Source of the DNA: Actinomycetota bacterium
GTDB taxonomy: Bacteria; Actinomycetota; Actinomycetes; Actinomycetales; Microbacteriaceae
Length of the DNA stretch: 64,000 bases
Assembly (NCBI GenBank): GCA_020160915.1
Contig: JAIUPK010000007.1
Coordinates: 62,001-126,000, forward strand
Direction: 5' to 3'
This document shows, piece after piece, positions 1 to 9,594 of this stretch. The position numbers and the translations under genes were made by a program. The notes beneath the pieces are model-generated. The model saw only the letters and a list, made by a program, of their open reading frames with translations. It did no database searches and was not told the DNA's origin. Within the stretch, counting starts at the first letter, position 1. Each line of letters begins with the position of its first letter.

Positions 1-273
1 GTCTTCGAGCGCGGAGTTGGCGGCGTTGTAGGCCTCAGCCTTGACCTGCGCGGTGCGGCCCAGATCGGCGGCCTCGGTCTCGAGACCGACGAGAAGCCCC
101 TCGATCTCGTCGATCGCCGCCTGTGTGTCGGCCTCGTTCTGGCGCGCCGCCTGCACGTCATCCCACGAGGGGTAGTCTTCCGCCGCGGCGGGACCGACGA
201 TGCCGACGGCGACCAGAACCGCGCCGACAACGACGGTAGCGAGCGCCCCGATGGGGCGGAAGTGCCTGGACAC
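1..273 (-). CDS. Secreted coiled-coil protein, N-terminal part (M23-type hydrolase paralog), cut by window edge
   Basis: A reading frame of 91 codons runs off the left edge. It starts at a GTG (271-273) with GGAG five bases upstream. The first ~30 residues form a signal peptide: basic start, hydrophobic stretch, then AAAED. The mature start DYPSWDDVQAARQNEA matches DYPTWNDVASVRNDEA at the same place in the next gene, so the two are tandem paralogs 27 bp apart on the same strand. The visible part is Ala/Glu-rich and should form a coiled coil, as in the N-terminal regulatory part of secreted peptidoglycan hydrolases. The catalytic domain lies outside the window, so M23 rather than NlpC/P60 is inferred from the paralog only. 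The 27-bp spacing suggests co-transcription with the neighbour. Confidence 0.72.
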   Translation of the reverse strand, partial: MSRHFRPIGALATVVVGAVLVAVGIVGPAAAEDYPSWDDVQAARQNEADTQAAIDEIEGLLVGLETEAADLGRTAQVKAEAYNAANSALED

Positions 274-300
274 TACCGCTCCGGACTCTCACACCGAAGA

Positions 301-1551
301 TCAACCAATAGTGATCCCCTGGCTGGCCATGAAGGGCACCGAGTCCTGCGAGTAGCCGTCGACGCGCACCTCGAAGTGCAGGTGGCATCCCGTCGACAGG
401 CCGGTCGAGCCGACCGACGCGATCTGCTGGCCCACGACCACGCTCTCGCCGTAGGAGACGAGGATGCCGCCGCTGACGATGTGGGCGTAGCCGGTGGTCA
501 GGCCGCCGCCGTGGTCGATCATGATGAAGTTGCCGTAACTGCCGTTCCAGCCCGCGTAGACGACCGTGCCGCTGGATGCCGCGTAGATGCCCTGCCCGCA
601 GGAGGCCGCGATGTCCGTGCCCTGGTGGAACGACGACGCACCCGGCAGCGGCGAAACCCGCGGACCGTAGCCGTCGGTGATGCGGCCGGCCGTGGGACGA
701 GCCCACCCGCTGAGGCTGATCTCGCCGGCGTCGAGGCTTGCGCCGCTGCCGATGCGCTCGCGCACCCCGGCGAGGTAGTCGGCCTCGGTCGCGGCCCGCT
801 TCTCCTTGAGCACGATGAGCTGCTGCGCGAGGCGGGCCTGGTTGTCCTGCTGCTCGGTGAGCGCCTTGCTCGCGGCGTCGGCCGAGGCCTGGGCCTCCTT
901 GAAGGCCTTCTCGGCGATGAGCTTGAGCTCCTCGAGCTCGTTCTTGGCGACATCGGCCTGGTCGGTGAGCGCCTGGGCCGTGTTGCGGTCGAGCAGCGCG
1001 CGCTCGTAGATCGTGTACGCCTGGTCGGAGATCTTGCTGGACATGCCGAGGCCGTAGAGCAGGTCGTCGGCGCTGCCGGTGTTGGCGAACAGGTCGGCGG
1101 TGATGTCCCCGCCGCCGGAGCGCGCGAGCTGGGCGGCCCACTGGCCGGCACGCTGGCCGGATGCGAGGGCGGTTGCGGCTGCGGCATCCGCCTGCTTCTG
1201 CAGGTTCTCGGCGCGGTAGGCGGCCTCCTGGAACTTCGCGTCGGCGGCACCCCAGATGGCACCCTTGGCTTCGGCGTCCTTCTGAGTGCGCTCGGCCTCG
1301 GCCTGCAGGCCCGCGAGCATGCCCTCGATCTCGGCGATCTTGTTGGCGGTGGCGGCCTCGTCGTTGCGCACCGAGGCGACGTCGTTCCAGGTCGGGTAGT
1401 CGGTGGCGTACGCGGGCGAGCTCGCGATGATGGTGCCCGTGACGAATGTCGCGAGCACGGCGAGAGTCGCCGCGAGGCGCTTGCCCCGCAGGCCTCTGGG
1501 CAGTGCTGCCCCTGGGCCCGTCATCCCCCGATGAGTGCGCGTGATTCTCAT
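301..1551 (-). CDS. Secreted M23-family metallopeptidase with coiled-coil domain
   Basis: A 416-residue exported cell-wall endopeptidase. Residues ~1-50 are a long signal peptide ending SSPAYA. Residues ~50-270 are Ala/Glu/Lys-rich and predicted coiled coil. The C-terminal ~130 residues are a LytM/M23 domain with the zinc motif HxxxD (H309, D313) and HLH (390-392), as in lysostaphin-type enzymes that cut peptide cross-links. It resembles actinobacterial EnvC/NlpD-like hydrolases used in growth and division. The ATG at 1551 has GGGAG just upstream; a second ATG nine codons in is also possible. It is probably co-transcribed with the truncated paralog downstream. Four phased 9-bp repeats at 1589-1624 lie just upstream and may control it. 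Confidence 0.9.
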   Translation of the reverse strand: MRITRTHRGMTGPGAALPRGLRGKRLAATLAVLATFVTGTIIASSPAYATDYPTWNDVASVRNDEAATANKIAEIEGMLAGLQAEAERTQKDAEAKGAIWGAADAKFQEAAYRAENLQKQADAAAATALASGQRAGQWAAQLARSGGGDITADLFANTGSADDLLYGLGMSSKISDQAYTIYERALLDRNTAQALTDQADVAKNELEELKLIAEKAFKEAQASADAASKALTEQQDNQARLAQQLIVLKEKRAATEADYLAGVRERIGSGASLDAGEISLSGWARPTAGRITDGYGPRVSPLPGASSFHQGTDIAASCGQGIYAASSGTVVYAGWNGSYGNFIMIDHGGGLTTGYAHIVSGGILVSYGESVVVGQQIASVGSTGLSTGCHLHFEVRVDGYSQDSVPFMASQGITIG

Positions 1552-1588
1552 TGCTCCCCGAATCGTGTAGTCACCGTGCCCGAGTCAC

Positions 1589-1624
1589 GTTGATAACACT
1601 ATTAACAGTGTTAACAGTAACAAC
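1589..1624. promoter_or_regulatory. Four phased 9-bp repeats upstream of the M23 hydrolase
   Basis: Four consecutive 9-mers end in AAC: GTTGATAAC, ACTATTAAC, AGTGTTAAC and AGTAACAAC. They also contain a 7-bp inverted repeat, TAACACT/AGTGTTA (1594-1613). The array lies 38 bp upstream of the hydrolase start, in a 250-bp stretch that otherwise shows no gene. Phased GTAAC-type repeats are typical of response-regulator sites. MtrA, which controls cell-wall hydrolases in actinobacteria, is one candidate, by inference only. Confidence 0.45.
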
Positions 1625-1802
1625 AGGTCGCTGGAAAACCCAGCAAGCTTCAACTCCGACTTGAAACTACCTTCGAGACCCCCGGATGCCGCGGACATTC
1701 GCCCCCTTTGCGCCAAACCGGGCCATCCCGTCACCCGTTTGGCAAAAGCCGCAGCGCCCCTTATGCTTGACCCTCGGTAGCTGAGATGTCATGTGAGATC
1801 GA

Positions 1803-1878
1803 GGCCCCATCGTTTAGTGGCCTAGGACGGCGCCCTTTCACGGCGTTAACACGGGTTCGAATCCCGTTGGGGTCACCA
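1803..1878 (+). tRNA. tRNA-Glu (anticodon TTC)
   Basis: Complete cloverleaf. The acceptor GGCCCCA pairs with TGGGGTC, the anticodon stem GCGCC/GGCGT encloses loop CTTTCAC with anticodon TTC, and the T-arm loop is TTCGAAT. The discriminator A (1875) is followed by a genome-encoded CCA (1876-1878). It is the first of three tRNA genes in the same direction. Confidence 0.96.
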
Positions 1879-1898
1879 AACACAGGCAACACAAGCTA

Positions 1899-1972
1899 GG
1901 CCCTGTAGCGCAGTTGGTTAGCGCGCCGCCCTGTCACGGCGGAGGTCGCCGGTTCAAGTCCGGTCAGGGTCG
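1899..1972 (+). tRNA. tRNA-Asp (anticodon GTC)
   Basis: The acceptor GGCCCTG pairs with CAGGGTC. The anticodon stem CCGCC/GGCGG encloses loop CTGTCAC with anticodon GTC. The discriminator is G (1972) and CCA is not encoded, unlike the flanking tRNA-Glu and tRNA-Phe. It lies 20 bp after tRNA-Glu and is followed immediately by a strong terminator hairpin. Confidence 0.96.
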
Positions 1973-1973
1973 C

Positions 1974-2010
1974 AAGGCACGGCACATCTCTCGCCAGATT
2001 GCCGTGCCTT
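1974..2010 (+). terminator. Rho-independent-type terminator after tRNA-Asp
   Basis: A perfect 11-bp stem (AAGGCACGGCA at 1974-1984 with its complement at 2000-2010), a 15-nt loop and then ATT. It starts two bases after the tRNA-Asp 3' end, so it closes the Glu-Asp transcript and separates it from tRNA-Phe. Confidence 0.75.
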
Positions 2011-2033
2011 ATTAGCACTGGTCACCAGTGCGA

Positions 2034-2109
2034 GGCTCTGTAGCTCAGTTGGTAGAGCGCACGACTGAAAATCGTGAGGTCACGGGATCGACGCCCGTCG
2101 GAGCCACCA
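2034..2109 (+). tRNA. tRNA-Phe (anticodon GAA)
   Basis: The acceptor GGCTCTG pairs with CGGAGCC with one G-T pair. The stem CACGA/TCGTG encloses loop CTGAAAA with anticodon GAA. Discriminator A (2106) is followed by encoded CCA (2107-2109). A perfect palindrome, GCACTGGTCACCAGTGC (2015-2031), sits directly before the gene. Lower-GC genes begin about 300 bp downstream. Confidence 0.96.
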
Positions 2110-4209
<2,100 letters not shown>

Positions 4210-4274
4210 GACGGCCCTCGTGTCAATCAGAGCTGCCGGAGCAGCAAGCGGAAGGGTAAAATTTCAGCCTATGA

Positions 4275-4291
4275 CGGAACCGGTGGTTCCG
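4275..4291. terminator. Short hairpin in the spacer upstream of the GreA-like gene
   Basis: CGGAACC, a 3-nt loop GGT, then GGTTCCG gives a 7-bp perfect stem. It lies between the start of the GreA-like gene and the end of the fusion gene (4389), where minus-strand transcripts of the fusion gene would stop. No T-run follows, so terminator function is tentative. Confidence 0.35.
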
Positions 4292-4388
4292 CCAGCGTTA
4301 TCTGGCGAAGAATGCCGAGCTCCGTGGCTTGGGCCACGGCCGCGGTTCTGGTTAGAGGCCCCACAGGCCGACCTGGCCGTGCTGAGGA

Positions 4389-7337
4389 TCAGGCCAGGAC
4401 GCGATCGAGAGTGTCGACGAAGAAGTCCGCGGCATCCTCGTCGAAACTCAACGGTGGCTTGATCTTGAGCACATTCATGAAGTTGCCGGTCGGCTGGACG
4501 ATCACGCCGAGCTGACGCAGTCGATCGCAGATCGCCGAGGTCTCCGCGGTGGCTGGCTCGAGTGAGACGCGGTCGCGCACGAACTCGACGCCGAGGTACA
4601 GGCCCTCCCCGTGCACGGTGCCGATGAGGCTGTGCCGAAGCGCGAGCTCCTGCAGGCGCCCCTTCAGGTACCCGCCCACGCGGCGCGCATTGCCAGCGAG
4701 GTCCTCCTCGGCGATGACGTCGAGAACCGTTGCACCGACGATGGATGACACCGGGCTGCCGCCGGTCGACGAGAAGAAGTAGCCCTCCGCGGCATAGCTC
4801 GCGGCGATGGCCTTGCTGGTGACCACGGCGCCGAGCGGGTGCCCATCGCCCAACGACTTGGCGATGGTGACGATGTCGGGGACGACATCCTGCTGCTCGA
4901 AGCCCCAGAACCAGCTGCCGAGCCGACCGAGACCGACCTGCACTTCGTCGGCGATCGTCACGCCGCCCGATCGCCGCACCTCGGAGTACACGGCCTCCAG
5001 ATAGCCCGCGGGCAATGTCACACCGCCCGCGCTGCCGTAAACGGGCTCGCAGATGAAGGCCGCCGGTGGCCGCCCAGACGCGACGAGCTCTCTGACGGCG
5101 GCCGTGGCATCCTGCGCATAGCGGTGGGCCTCGTCCTCGCGATAGCGCCCCCGGAAGGTGTTCGGAACGTCGAGAGTGTGCACCCACTCGGGCCGCGAGG
5201 CGAGGGCGTTCGGATTGTCTGCGGCCGACGTGGAGACCGCATCGGCGAGATACGTCCACCCGTGGTAGCTCTCCCGCACGGCGAGCAGGTCGTCACGCTT
5301 GGTGTGGATGCGCGCCAGACGCAGCGCGAGCTCGACCGCTTCCGAACCGGAGTTGACGAGGAACACGGTGTCGAGACTCTCCGGAAGCAGGGCGGTCAGC
5401 TTCTCGGCGAGCGCGACGATCGACCCGTAGTGGAACCGGGAATTCGAGTTGAAGGTGCGCCATTGGTCTGCGACCGCACGCGCCACCCTCGGATGACTGT
5501 GCCCGAGCACCGTGACATTGTTCACCATGTCGAGATACACCCGGCCGTCGTCGCCCATGAGGTGGTGCTTCCATCCCCGCTCGATACGTGGCGGCTGGGC
5601 GTAGTAGTGCTCCTGAACGTCGGCAAGCACCGCTTCCCGACGCTCCATGAGCTCTCCGCTTCCCCCTGTGGATGGCGCGGCGGTGTCCCCGACACCCAGG
5701 ATGGCCCCCGGGTCGAGGAGATACGCCATCCAGCCGGCGGCGTACGCTGGCGGCGCGAAGGCGGGCACGCCGGACTCGAGATCGTTCGTCACGACGGTGA
5801 GGCGATACGACGTGCCAGGGCGCAGCACTCCGAGCGGGGCTCCGAGGGATACCGACGTCGGCTCCGAACCGGGCATCCCCTCGTCCGCGGTGATGCGGAG
5901 GGTCGCGTCTTCGCCCGTCAGCACCAGGCCCGACGGCGCGACCGTCACTTCTCCAGGCCACGGCGCCACGAGGGGAACCTCGGTGGCGACCCACACGTCG
6001 GTCCCGGTGCGCCAGGTCGACGCCGGATCAACCGCCAGGGGTCGACTGCGGCTGGCATCGATGGCGCCGAACGGCGCGATCACCAGGTCGTTCCCGCGTG
6101 CGAAGAGGCGCTCGACCGCGTCGGCGACCGCGCGTCGTGCGCTCGAGTCGGTGACCCATGCCCCTTCGTCCAGGATGCGGCTGCCCACCCCGAGGTCGAG
6201 GAGGGCTACGGAATGGTCGCTCGCGATGAGGCGGGACGCCGCTGGCTTCGGCGCCAACTCCGAGGACGTGAGCCCGAGGTGCTGCGCGATGATCCGGGTC
6301 ATCACCGGGGACGGCACCGAGGATGCGCTGTGGAAGATGGACTCCTCGCGGACCAGGCCCTCTCGGGCGTAGTCATTGGACTCGTCATTGCGCACCTGCT
6401 GGGATCCGCTCGCCACGAGCACGGCGCCGCGAATGACGACGAGCGGCCACAGGGCCTCGATCTCGGGCATGCTGAGCGGTCGGATCCGATGGAACGACGC
6501 GATGGCGGGGAGAACCGACAGGGGCGAGGCACCCTCGTGGTGCAGGATCGAGGAGATCGTGCACGCGAGCTCGGCCACCCGCCAGGAGAGCATCACGTCG
6601 CCGAAGTCGATGACCCCGTCGAGGAGTCTCTCGGCGTGCGCCGTCGCGGACCGCATCAGGTTGTCGTCCGTGAGATCGCCGTGCACCACCTGCACGGGAA
6701 GAAGCGCCGCGACATGGTCGACCCGGCGGGCTTCGATGCCCGCGACCCGCTCCACCTTCTCGCGCAGTTGCGGGTCGCCGATGTGGTGCGCCAGCGCCTC
6801 GACCACGCGGCGGCCGTGCCGCAGGTCCCACTGCAGCACCCTGCTCCCGGGAGGGGTGGGCAGGCCCGCGAGCGCTGCACTGACCTCGCCTGAGAGCCTG
6901 CCCATCTCCTCGATGACCTCGGCGGACAGGAACCCGCTGCCGTGCAGCGTTCCACCATCGAGAAAGCGGAGAAGCCGCACGATGTGCGAGCCGCTCGGTG
7001 CCTCAAGCAACGCGATGTCGCCTACCCGCGTCGACGCCCGCAGGCTCGCAGGGGAGTTCGCGATCCACTCCGCCGCGCGATCCTGATCCTCCACAACATC
7101 GCGCCCGAACGCGGCGTTGGAGATCTTCATGACGGCGGCCGGCACCCCCTCGCCCGTGCCTGATGTATCGAGGAGGAGGAAGTTGGCATCCTGTTGGCTG
7201 CCGAGATCGACGGCCCGCACGGTCAGGCCGAAGACGTCTTCGGCCCACCGCTCCGCCAGCTCGCGTGACACGCTCGGGGCCGGGAGCTCCCCCGTCGCGA
7301 AGAAATCGAACCCAGGGTTGCTGTCGTCGATGGTCAT
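4389..7337 (-). CDS. Fusion protein: aminoglycoside-phosphotransferase-fold kinase, beta-rich middle domain, class III aminotransferase-fold enzyme
   Basis: A 982-residue three-part protein. Residues ~10-310 are an APH/homoserine-kinase-like domain with HGDLTDDN (H219, D221) and IDFGD. Residues ~390-540 are beta-rich and look like the degenerate M23-type barrel found in this fusion family, without an HxH site. Residues ~560-980 are a class III PLP fold: SGSEAVELALR, DEVQVGLGR and the Schiff-base lysine K827 in TIAKSLGDGHPLG. In animals the separate homologs are hydroxylysine kinase (AGPHD1) and the phospho-lyases AGXT2L1/2, so a kinase that makes a phospho-amino-alcohol and a lyase that removes phosphate plus ammonia is the likely pairing. 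I start at the ATG at 7337, which has GGAG six bases upstream. The SDR gene ends 25 bp before it. Confidence 0.85.
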   Translation of the reverse strand: MTIDDSNPGFDFFATGELPAPSVSRELAERWAEDVFGLTVRAVDLGSQQDANFLLLDTSGTGEGVPAAVMKISNAAFGRDVVEDQDRAAEWIANSPASLRASTRVGDIALLEAPSGSHIVRLLRFLDGGTLHGSGFLSAEVIEEMGRLSGEVSAALAGLPTPPGSRVLQWDLRHGRRVVEALAHHIGDPQLREKVERVAGIEARRVDHVAALLPVQVVHGDLTDDNLMRSATAHAERLLDGVIDFGDVMLSWRVAELACTISSILHHEGASPLSVLPAIASFHRIRPLSMPEIEALWPLVVIRGAVLVASGSQQVRNDESNDYAREGLVREESIFHSASSVPSPVMTRIIAQHLGLTSSELAPKPAASRLIASDHSVALLDLGVGSRILDEGAWVTDSSARRAVADAVERLFARGNDLVIAPFGAIDASRSRPLAVDPASTWRTGTDVWVATEVPLVAPWPGEVTVAPSGLVLTGEDATLRITADEGMPGSEPTSVSLGAPLGVLRPGTSYRLTVVTNDLESGVPAFAPPAYAAGWMAYLLDPGAILGVGDTAAPSTGGSGELMERREAVLADVQEHYYAQPPRIERGWKHHLMGDDGRVYLDMVNNVTVLGHSHPRVARAVADQWRTFNSNSRFHYGSIVALAEKLTALLPESLDTVFLVNSGSEAVELALRLARIHTKRDDLLAVRESYHGWTYLADAVSTSAADNPNALASRPEWVHTLDVPNTFRGRYREDEAHRYAQDATAAVRELVASGRPPAAFICEPVYGSAGGVTLPAGYLEAVYSEVRRSGGVTIADEVQVGLGRLGSWFWGFEQQDVVPDIVTIAKSLGDGHPLGAVVTSKAIAASYAAEGYFFSSTGGSPVSSIVGATVLDVIAEEDLAGNARRVGGYLKGRLQELALRHSLIGTVHGEGLYLGVEFVRDRVSLEPATAETSAICDRLRQLGVIVQPTGNFMNVLKIKPPLSFDEDAADFFVDTLDRVLA

Positions 7338-7362
7338 CGTGGACTCCATTCGCCGTAGGGCA

Positions 7363-8136
7363 CTAACGACCACGCTCCTCACTGATGGAGTTGCCTCCGT
7401 CGATGACGATGAGCTGGCCGGTGATGTATGACGCACCCTCCGATGCGAGGAAGGCGATCGCGCCCGCGACCTCGTCGGGGGTGCCGGGCCGGCCGACCGG
7501 CGTGGCCTCGCCCATGGCGCGCTCGTGATCCGACGCCGATGCCGTGTCGATCCACCCCGGCGCGACGGCATTCGCGGTGATCCCGGCGGAAGCCGTTTCG
7601 ATCGCGACCGCGCGAGTCAGCCCGACGACCCCGGCTTTCGCCGCGTGGTACGCCACATCACCCACGTAGGCCGCAACCGGCCCGGACACGGATGCGACGG
7701 TGACGATACGGCCGTAGCCGGCGGCGCGCATCCCGGGGACGACCGCACGAATCATCAGGAACGATGTGGTGAGGTTGCGCTCCAGCGACGCGTGCCAGTC
7801 CGAGATCGACAGTTCGTCGATCGCCCCGGGGGTGTCCGGGGCGGACATCGACGTCATCCCGGCGTTGTTGACGAGCACGTCGGCACCACCGAAGGCGCGC
7901 TCCGCGCACGAGAGCACCTCCTCGACCCCGCTGTGAAGAGTGAGGTCAGCGGTCACCCCCTCAGCCATCACCCCGGCTGCTCGCAGTTCGTCGACCCGCG
8001 CGAAGATCCGGTCGGTCGTCGACGTGAGGACGATCCGCATACCCTGGGCGCCGAGCTCACGCGCCGCCGCGAAACCGATTCCGCGTTCGCTACCCGCGCC
8101 GGTGACGATGGCGACTCGCTGAGGGCGCTGGGTCAC
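7363..8136 (-). CDS. Short-chain dehydrogenase/reductase, FabG-like
   Basis: A 257-residue NAD(P)-dependent oxidoreductase. It has the cofactor motif TGAGSERGIG near the N-terminus, the NNAG motif, the catalytic YHAAK (YxxxK) and the C-terminal GQLIVIDGG typical of classical SDRs. The GTG start at 8136 overlaps, as GTGA, the stop of a 16-codon ORF. A longer frame reaches 8220 without a ribosome site. Located 25 bp before the kinase/aminotransferase fusion, so the two are probably co-transcribed and the SDR may oxidise or reduce the carbonyl product of that enzyme. The substrate is not predictable from sequence. Confidence 0.85.
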   Translation of the reverse strand: MTQRPQRVAIVTGAGSERGIGFAAARELGAQGMRIVLTSTTDRIFARVDELRAAGVMAEGVTADLTLHSGVEEVLSCAERAFGGADVLVNNAGMTSMSAPDTPGAIDELSISDWHASLERNLTTSFLMIRAVVPGMRAAGYGRIVTVASVSGPVAAYVGDVAYHAAKAGVVGLTRAVAIETASAGITANAVAPGWIDTASASDHERAMGEATPVGRPGTPDEVAGAIAFLASEGASYITGQLIVIDGGNSISEERGR

Positions 8137-8183
8137 GCGGAGGTCCCGCCGTGGTGGTGCGATGGAACGTCGAGTGCCTTCAT
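8133..8183 (-). CDS. Possible 16-residue leader peptide coupled to the SDR gene
   Basis: An ATG at 8183 follows a good ribosome site (AAGGAAG). It encodes MKALDVPSHHHGGTSA and stops in a GTGA overlap with the SDR start. The spacing and overlap fit translational coupling. It may be a leader ORF or the remnant of a deleted upstream gene. No function is assigned. Confidence 0.4.
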   Translation of the reverse strand: MKALDVPSHHHGGTSA

Positions 8184-8241
8184 GCTTCCTTCGGGGTCGG
8201 TGCGTGGTCGCCCACCTCAACGATAACGCGGCCGCAGCGCG

Positions 8242-8904
8242 CTAGTCAGACCTGCGTGCCAAGTCGATCCCGTCGAGGATGAGCTCAAGCCCGAACTCGA
8301 ACTCGTTTGCGTAGGCATAGCCCGGCTGCAGGATCAGCGATGTCGCCATCTCGCCAAGATGGGGGAATGAGTCGGCCATCGATTCCTGCTGAGCGATGAT
8401 GTCCTCCGTCGCCGCACTGATATCACCGGAGGAATCCAAGGGCAGAGACGCCTCCTGTTGAGCGAAGCCCTGTACATAGCTGTCCAGGACTGAGAGTGCG
8501 TGACCAACCATCGGCATCATGAACCCGGCGGCGATCAAGCACCCGATCGTTGAGTCCAAGTGACTGAGGGTCGCGGGCCCCGGTGAGGTGCGCGCCTTGA
8601 TGCTGATGGCCCACGGATGCCGCGCCAGCACCTCCCGCGTCGACTCCGCCCGCGCACGCATCGCCGTGCGCCACTCCTCACCGGCTCGAGGAGTCGAGAA
8701 CTCCGAGTGCACGAGGTCGAGCATCCCGTCGAGAATGTCCTCCTTGCTCTTCACGTGGTAGTAGAGCGACATCGCCTCGACACCGAGCTCGGCCGCAAGT
8801 TTGCGCATGCTGAGCGATTGGATGCCGCCCGCATCGGCGAGCGCCACCGCCGCTCGGATAGCCCGCTCGCGGGTGACCGGTTTTCTGACTTGTGCTGGGG
8901 GCAT
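8242..8904 (-). CDS. TetR-family repressor with TetR class C-terminal domain
   Basis: A 220-residue regulator. The N-terminal HTH reads LSMRKLAAELGVEAMSLYYHVKSKEDILDGM, and the remainder resembles the TetR-type ligand-binding domain. The ATG at 8904 is preferred over the GTG at 8910, because AAGG lies at proper spacing before the ATG. Divergent from a DUF4386 membrane protein gene; two near-identical palindromic elements (8911-8961) fill the shared spacer, one touching its own start. It therefore most likely represses both itself and the neighbour. Confidence 0.9.
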   Translation of the reverse strand: MPPAQVRKPVTRERAIRAAVALADAGGIQSLSMRKLAAELGVEAMSLYYHVKSKEDILDGMLDLVHSEFSTPRAGEEWRTAMRARAESTREVLARHPWAISIKARTSPGPATLSHLDSTIGCLIAAGFMMPMVGHALSVLDSYVQGFAQQEASLPLDSSGDISAATEDIIAQQESMADSFPHLGEMATSLILQPGYAYANEFEFGLELILDGIDLARRSD

Positions 8905-8910
8905 AGACAC

Positions 8911-8961
8911 ACCTTACACCGTATGGTAACTTCGCTCTGTCAACCTTACGCCGTATGGTTG
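8911..8961. promoter_or_regulatory. Twin operator between TetR and DUF4386 genes
   Basis: Two copies of CCTTACrCCGTATGGT, about 30 bp apart (8911-8930 and 8941-8961). The second copy is a near-perfect palindrome with outer arms CAACC/GGTTG and inner arms TACG/CGTA; the first keeps the same core. Their place in the divergent spacer fits TetR dimer binding. Confidence 0.7.
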
Positions 8962-8986
8962 GCCCTCACTTCGAGAAAGGAAACCC

Positions 8987-9565
8987 ATGTTTACTCCCCG
9001 TACCACCGCCCGCACCGTCGGCATCCTTCTGCTTGCCGCCTTCGTGCTCTACGGCGTCGGCAACTCCCTCGCGACAACCTCGTCCGGCATCCCGTCGACC
9101 GTCGGCTTGGTGATGATGCTTCTCAATTCCGCCGCAGTCATCGCGATCGGTGTGCTCATGCTGCCGATTCTTCGACCCCATGCCCCGGCGATCGCGATCG
9201 GCTATCTGGCGACGCGGATCTTCGAGGGGACGTTCCTCGCCGTCGGCACGATCGCGCTGATCCTCGGAGCAGCCAGCACCAACGTCGTCGCCTACAACAT
9301 CGCGATGGCCGGCCTCGGCATCGGCAGCTTGTTCTTCTGCTTTGCCCTCTACCGCTTCGGGATCGCGCCGCGGTTCCTGGCGATCTGGGGCTTCGTCGGA
9401 TACGCATCGTTCGCGGCCGGCTCACTGCTCGAGCTCGTCGGCGTTGCCGGCGCAGGGCTCGTCTCGGCCATCCCCGGTGGACTGTTCGAGATCGCCTTCG
9501 GGATCTGGCTCATCGTGCGCGGCTTCGGCGCGACCGCCCAGGTCGCGGCAGCGGGCCGCGCGTGA
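8987..9565 (+). CDS. DUF4386 family membrane protein
   Basis: A 192-residue integral membrane protein with about six hydrophobic helices. It matches the DUF4386 pattern: RTTARTVGILLLAAFVLYG at the start and an ATRIFEG motif before helix 4. The biochemical role of the family is unknown. The start at 8987 has a clear site (GAAAGGAAA). It stands alone downstream of the twin operators and is presumably derepressed when the divergent TetR binds its ligand, as for many drug- or membrane-stress responsive proteins. Confidence 0.85.
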   Translation: MFTPRTTARTVGILLLAAFVLYGVGNSLATTSSGIPSTVGLVMMLLNSAAVIAIGVLMLPILRPHAPAIAIGYLATRIFEGTFLAVGTIALILGAASTNVVAYNIAMAGLGIGSLFFCFALYRFGIAPRFLAIWGFVGYASFAAGSLLELVGVAGAGLVSAIPGGLFEIAFGIWLIVRGFGATAQVAAAGRA

Positions 9566-9594
9566 GCTCGCTCCTCACTCCCACGAGGTTCCGG

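Noticed and set aside
262..1593. 443-codon plus-strand open frame opposite the M23 peptidase
   Set aside because: Antisense shadow with biased composition, no ribosome site and no recognisable domain.
1589..1624. CRISPR or minisatellite reading of the 9-bp repeats
   Set aside because: Four contiguous degenerate 9-mers without spacers do not form a CRISPR array; a regulatory site fits better.
4839..6893. 684-codon plus-strand open frame opposite the kinase/aminotransferase fusion
   Set aside because: It is antisense to a protein with clear motifs, and its translation is low-complexity Arg/His/Gly-rich, as expected for a shadow frame in high-GC DNA.
7338..7571. N-terminal extension of the kinase/aminotransferase fusion to 7571
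   Set aside because: The extension overlaps the SDR gene and is Arg/Ser-rich; the ATG at 7337 has a proper ribosome site.
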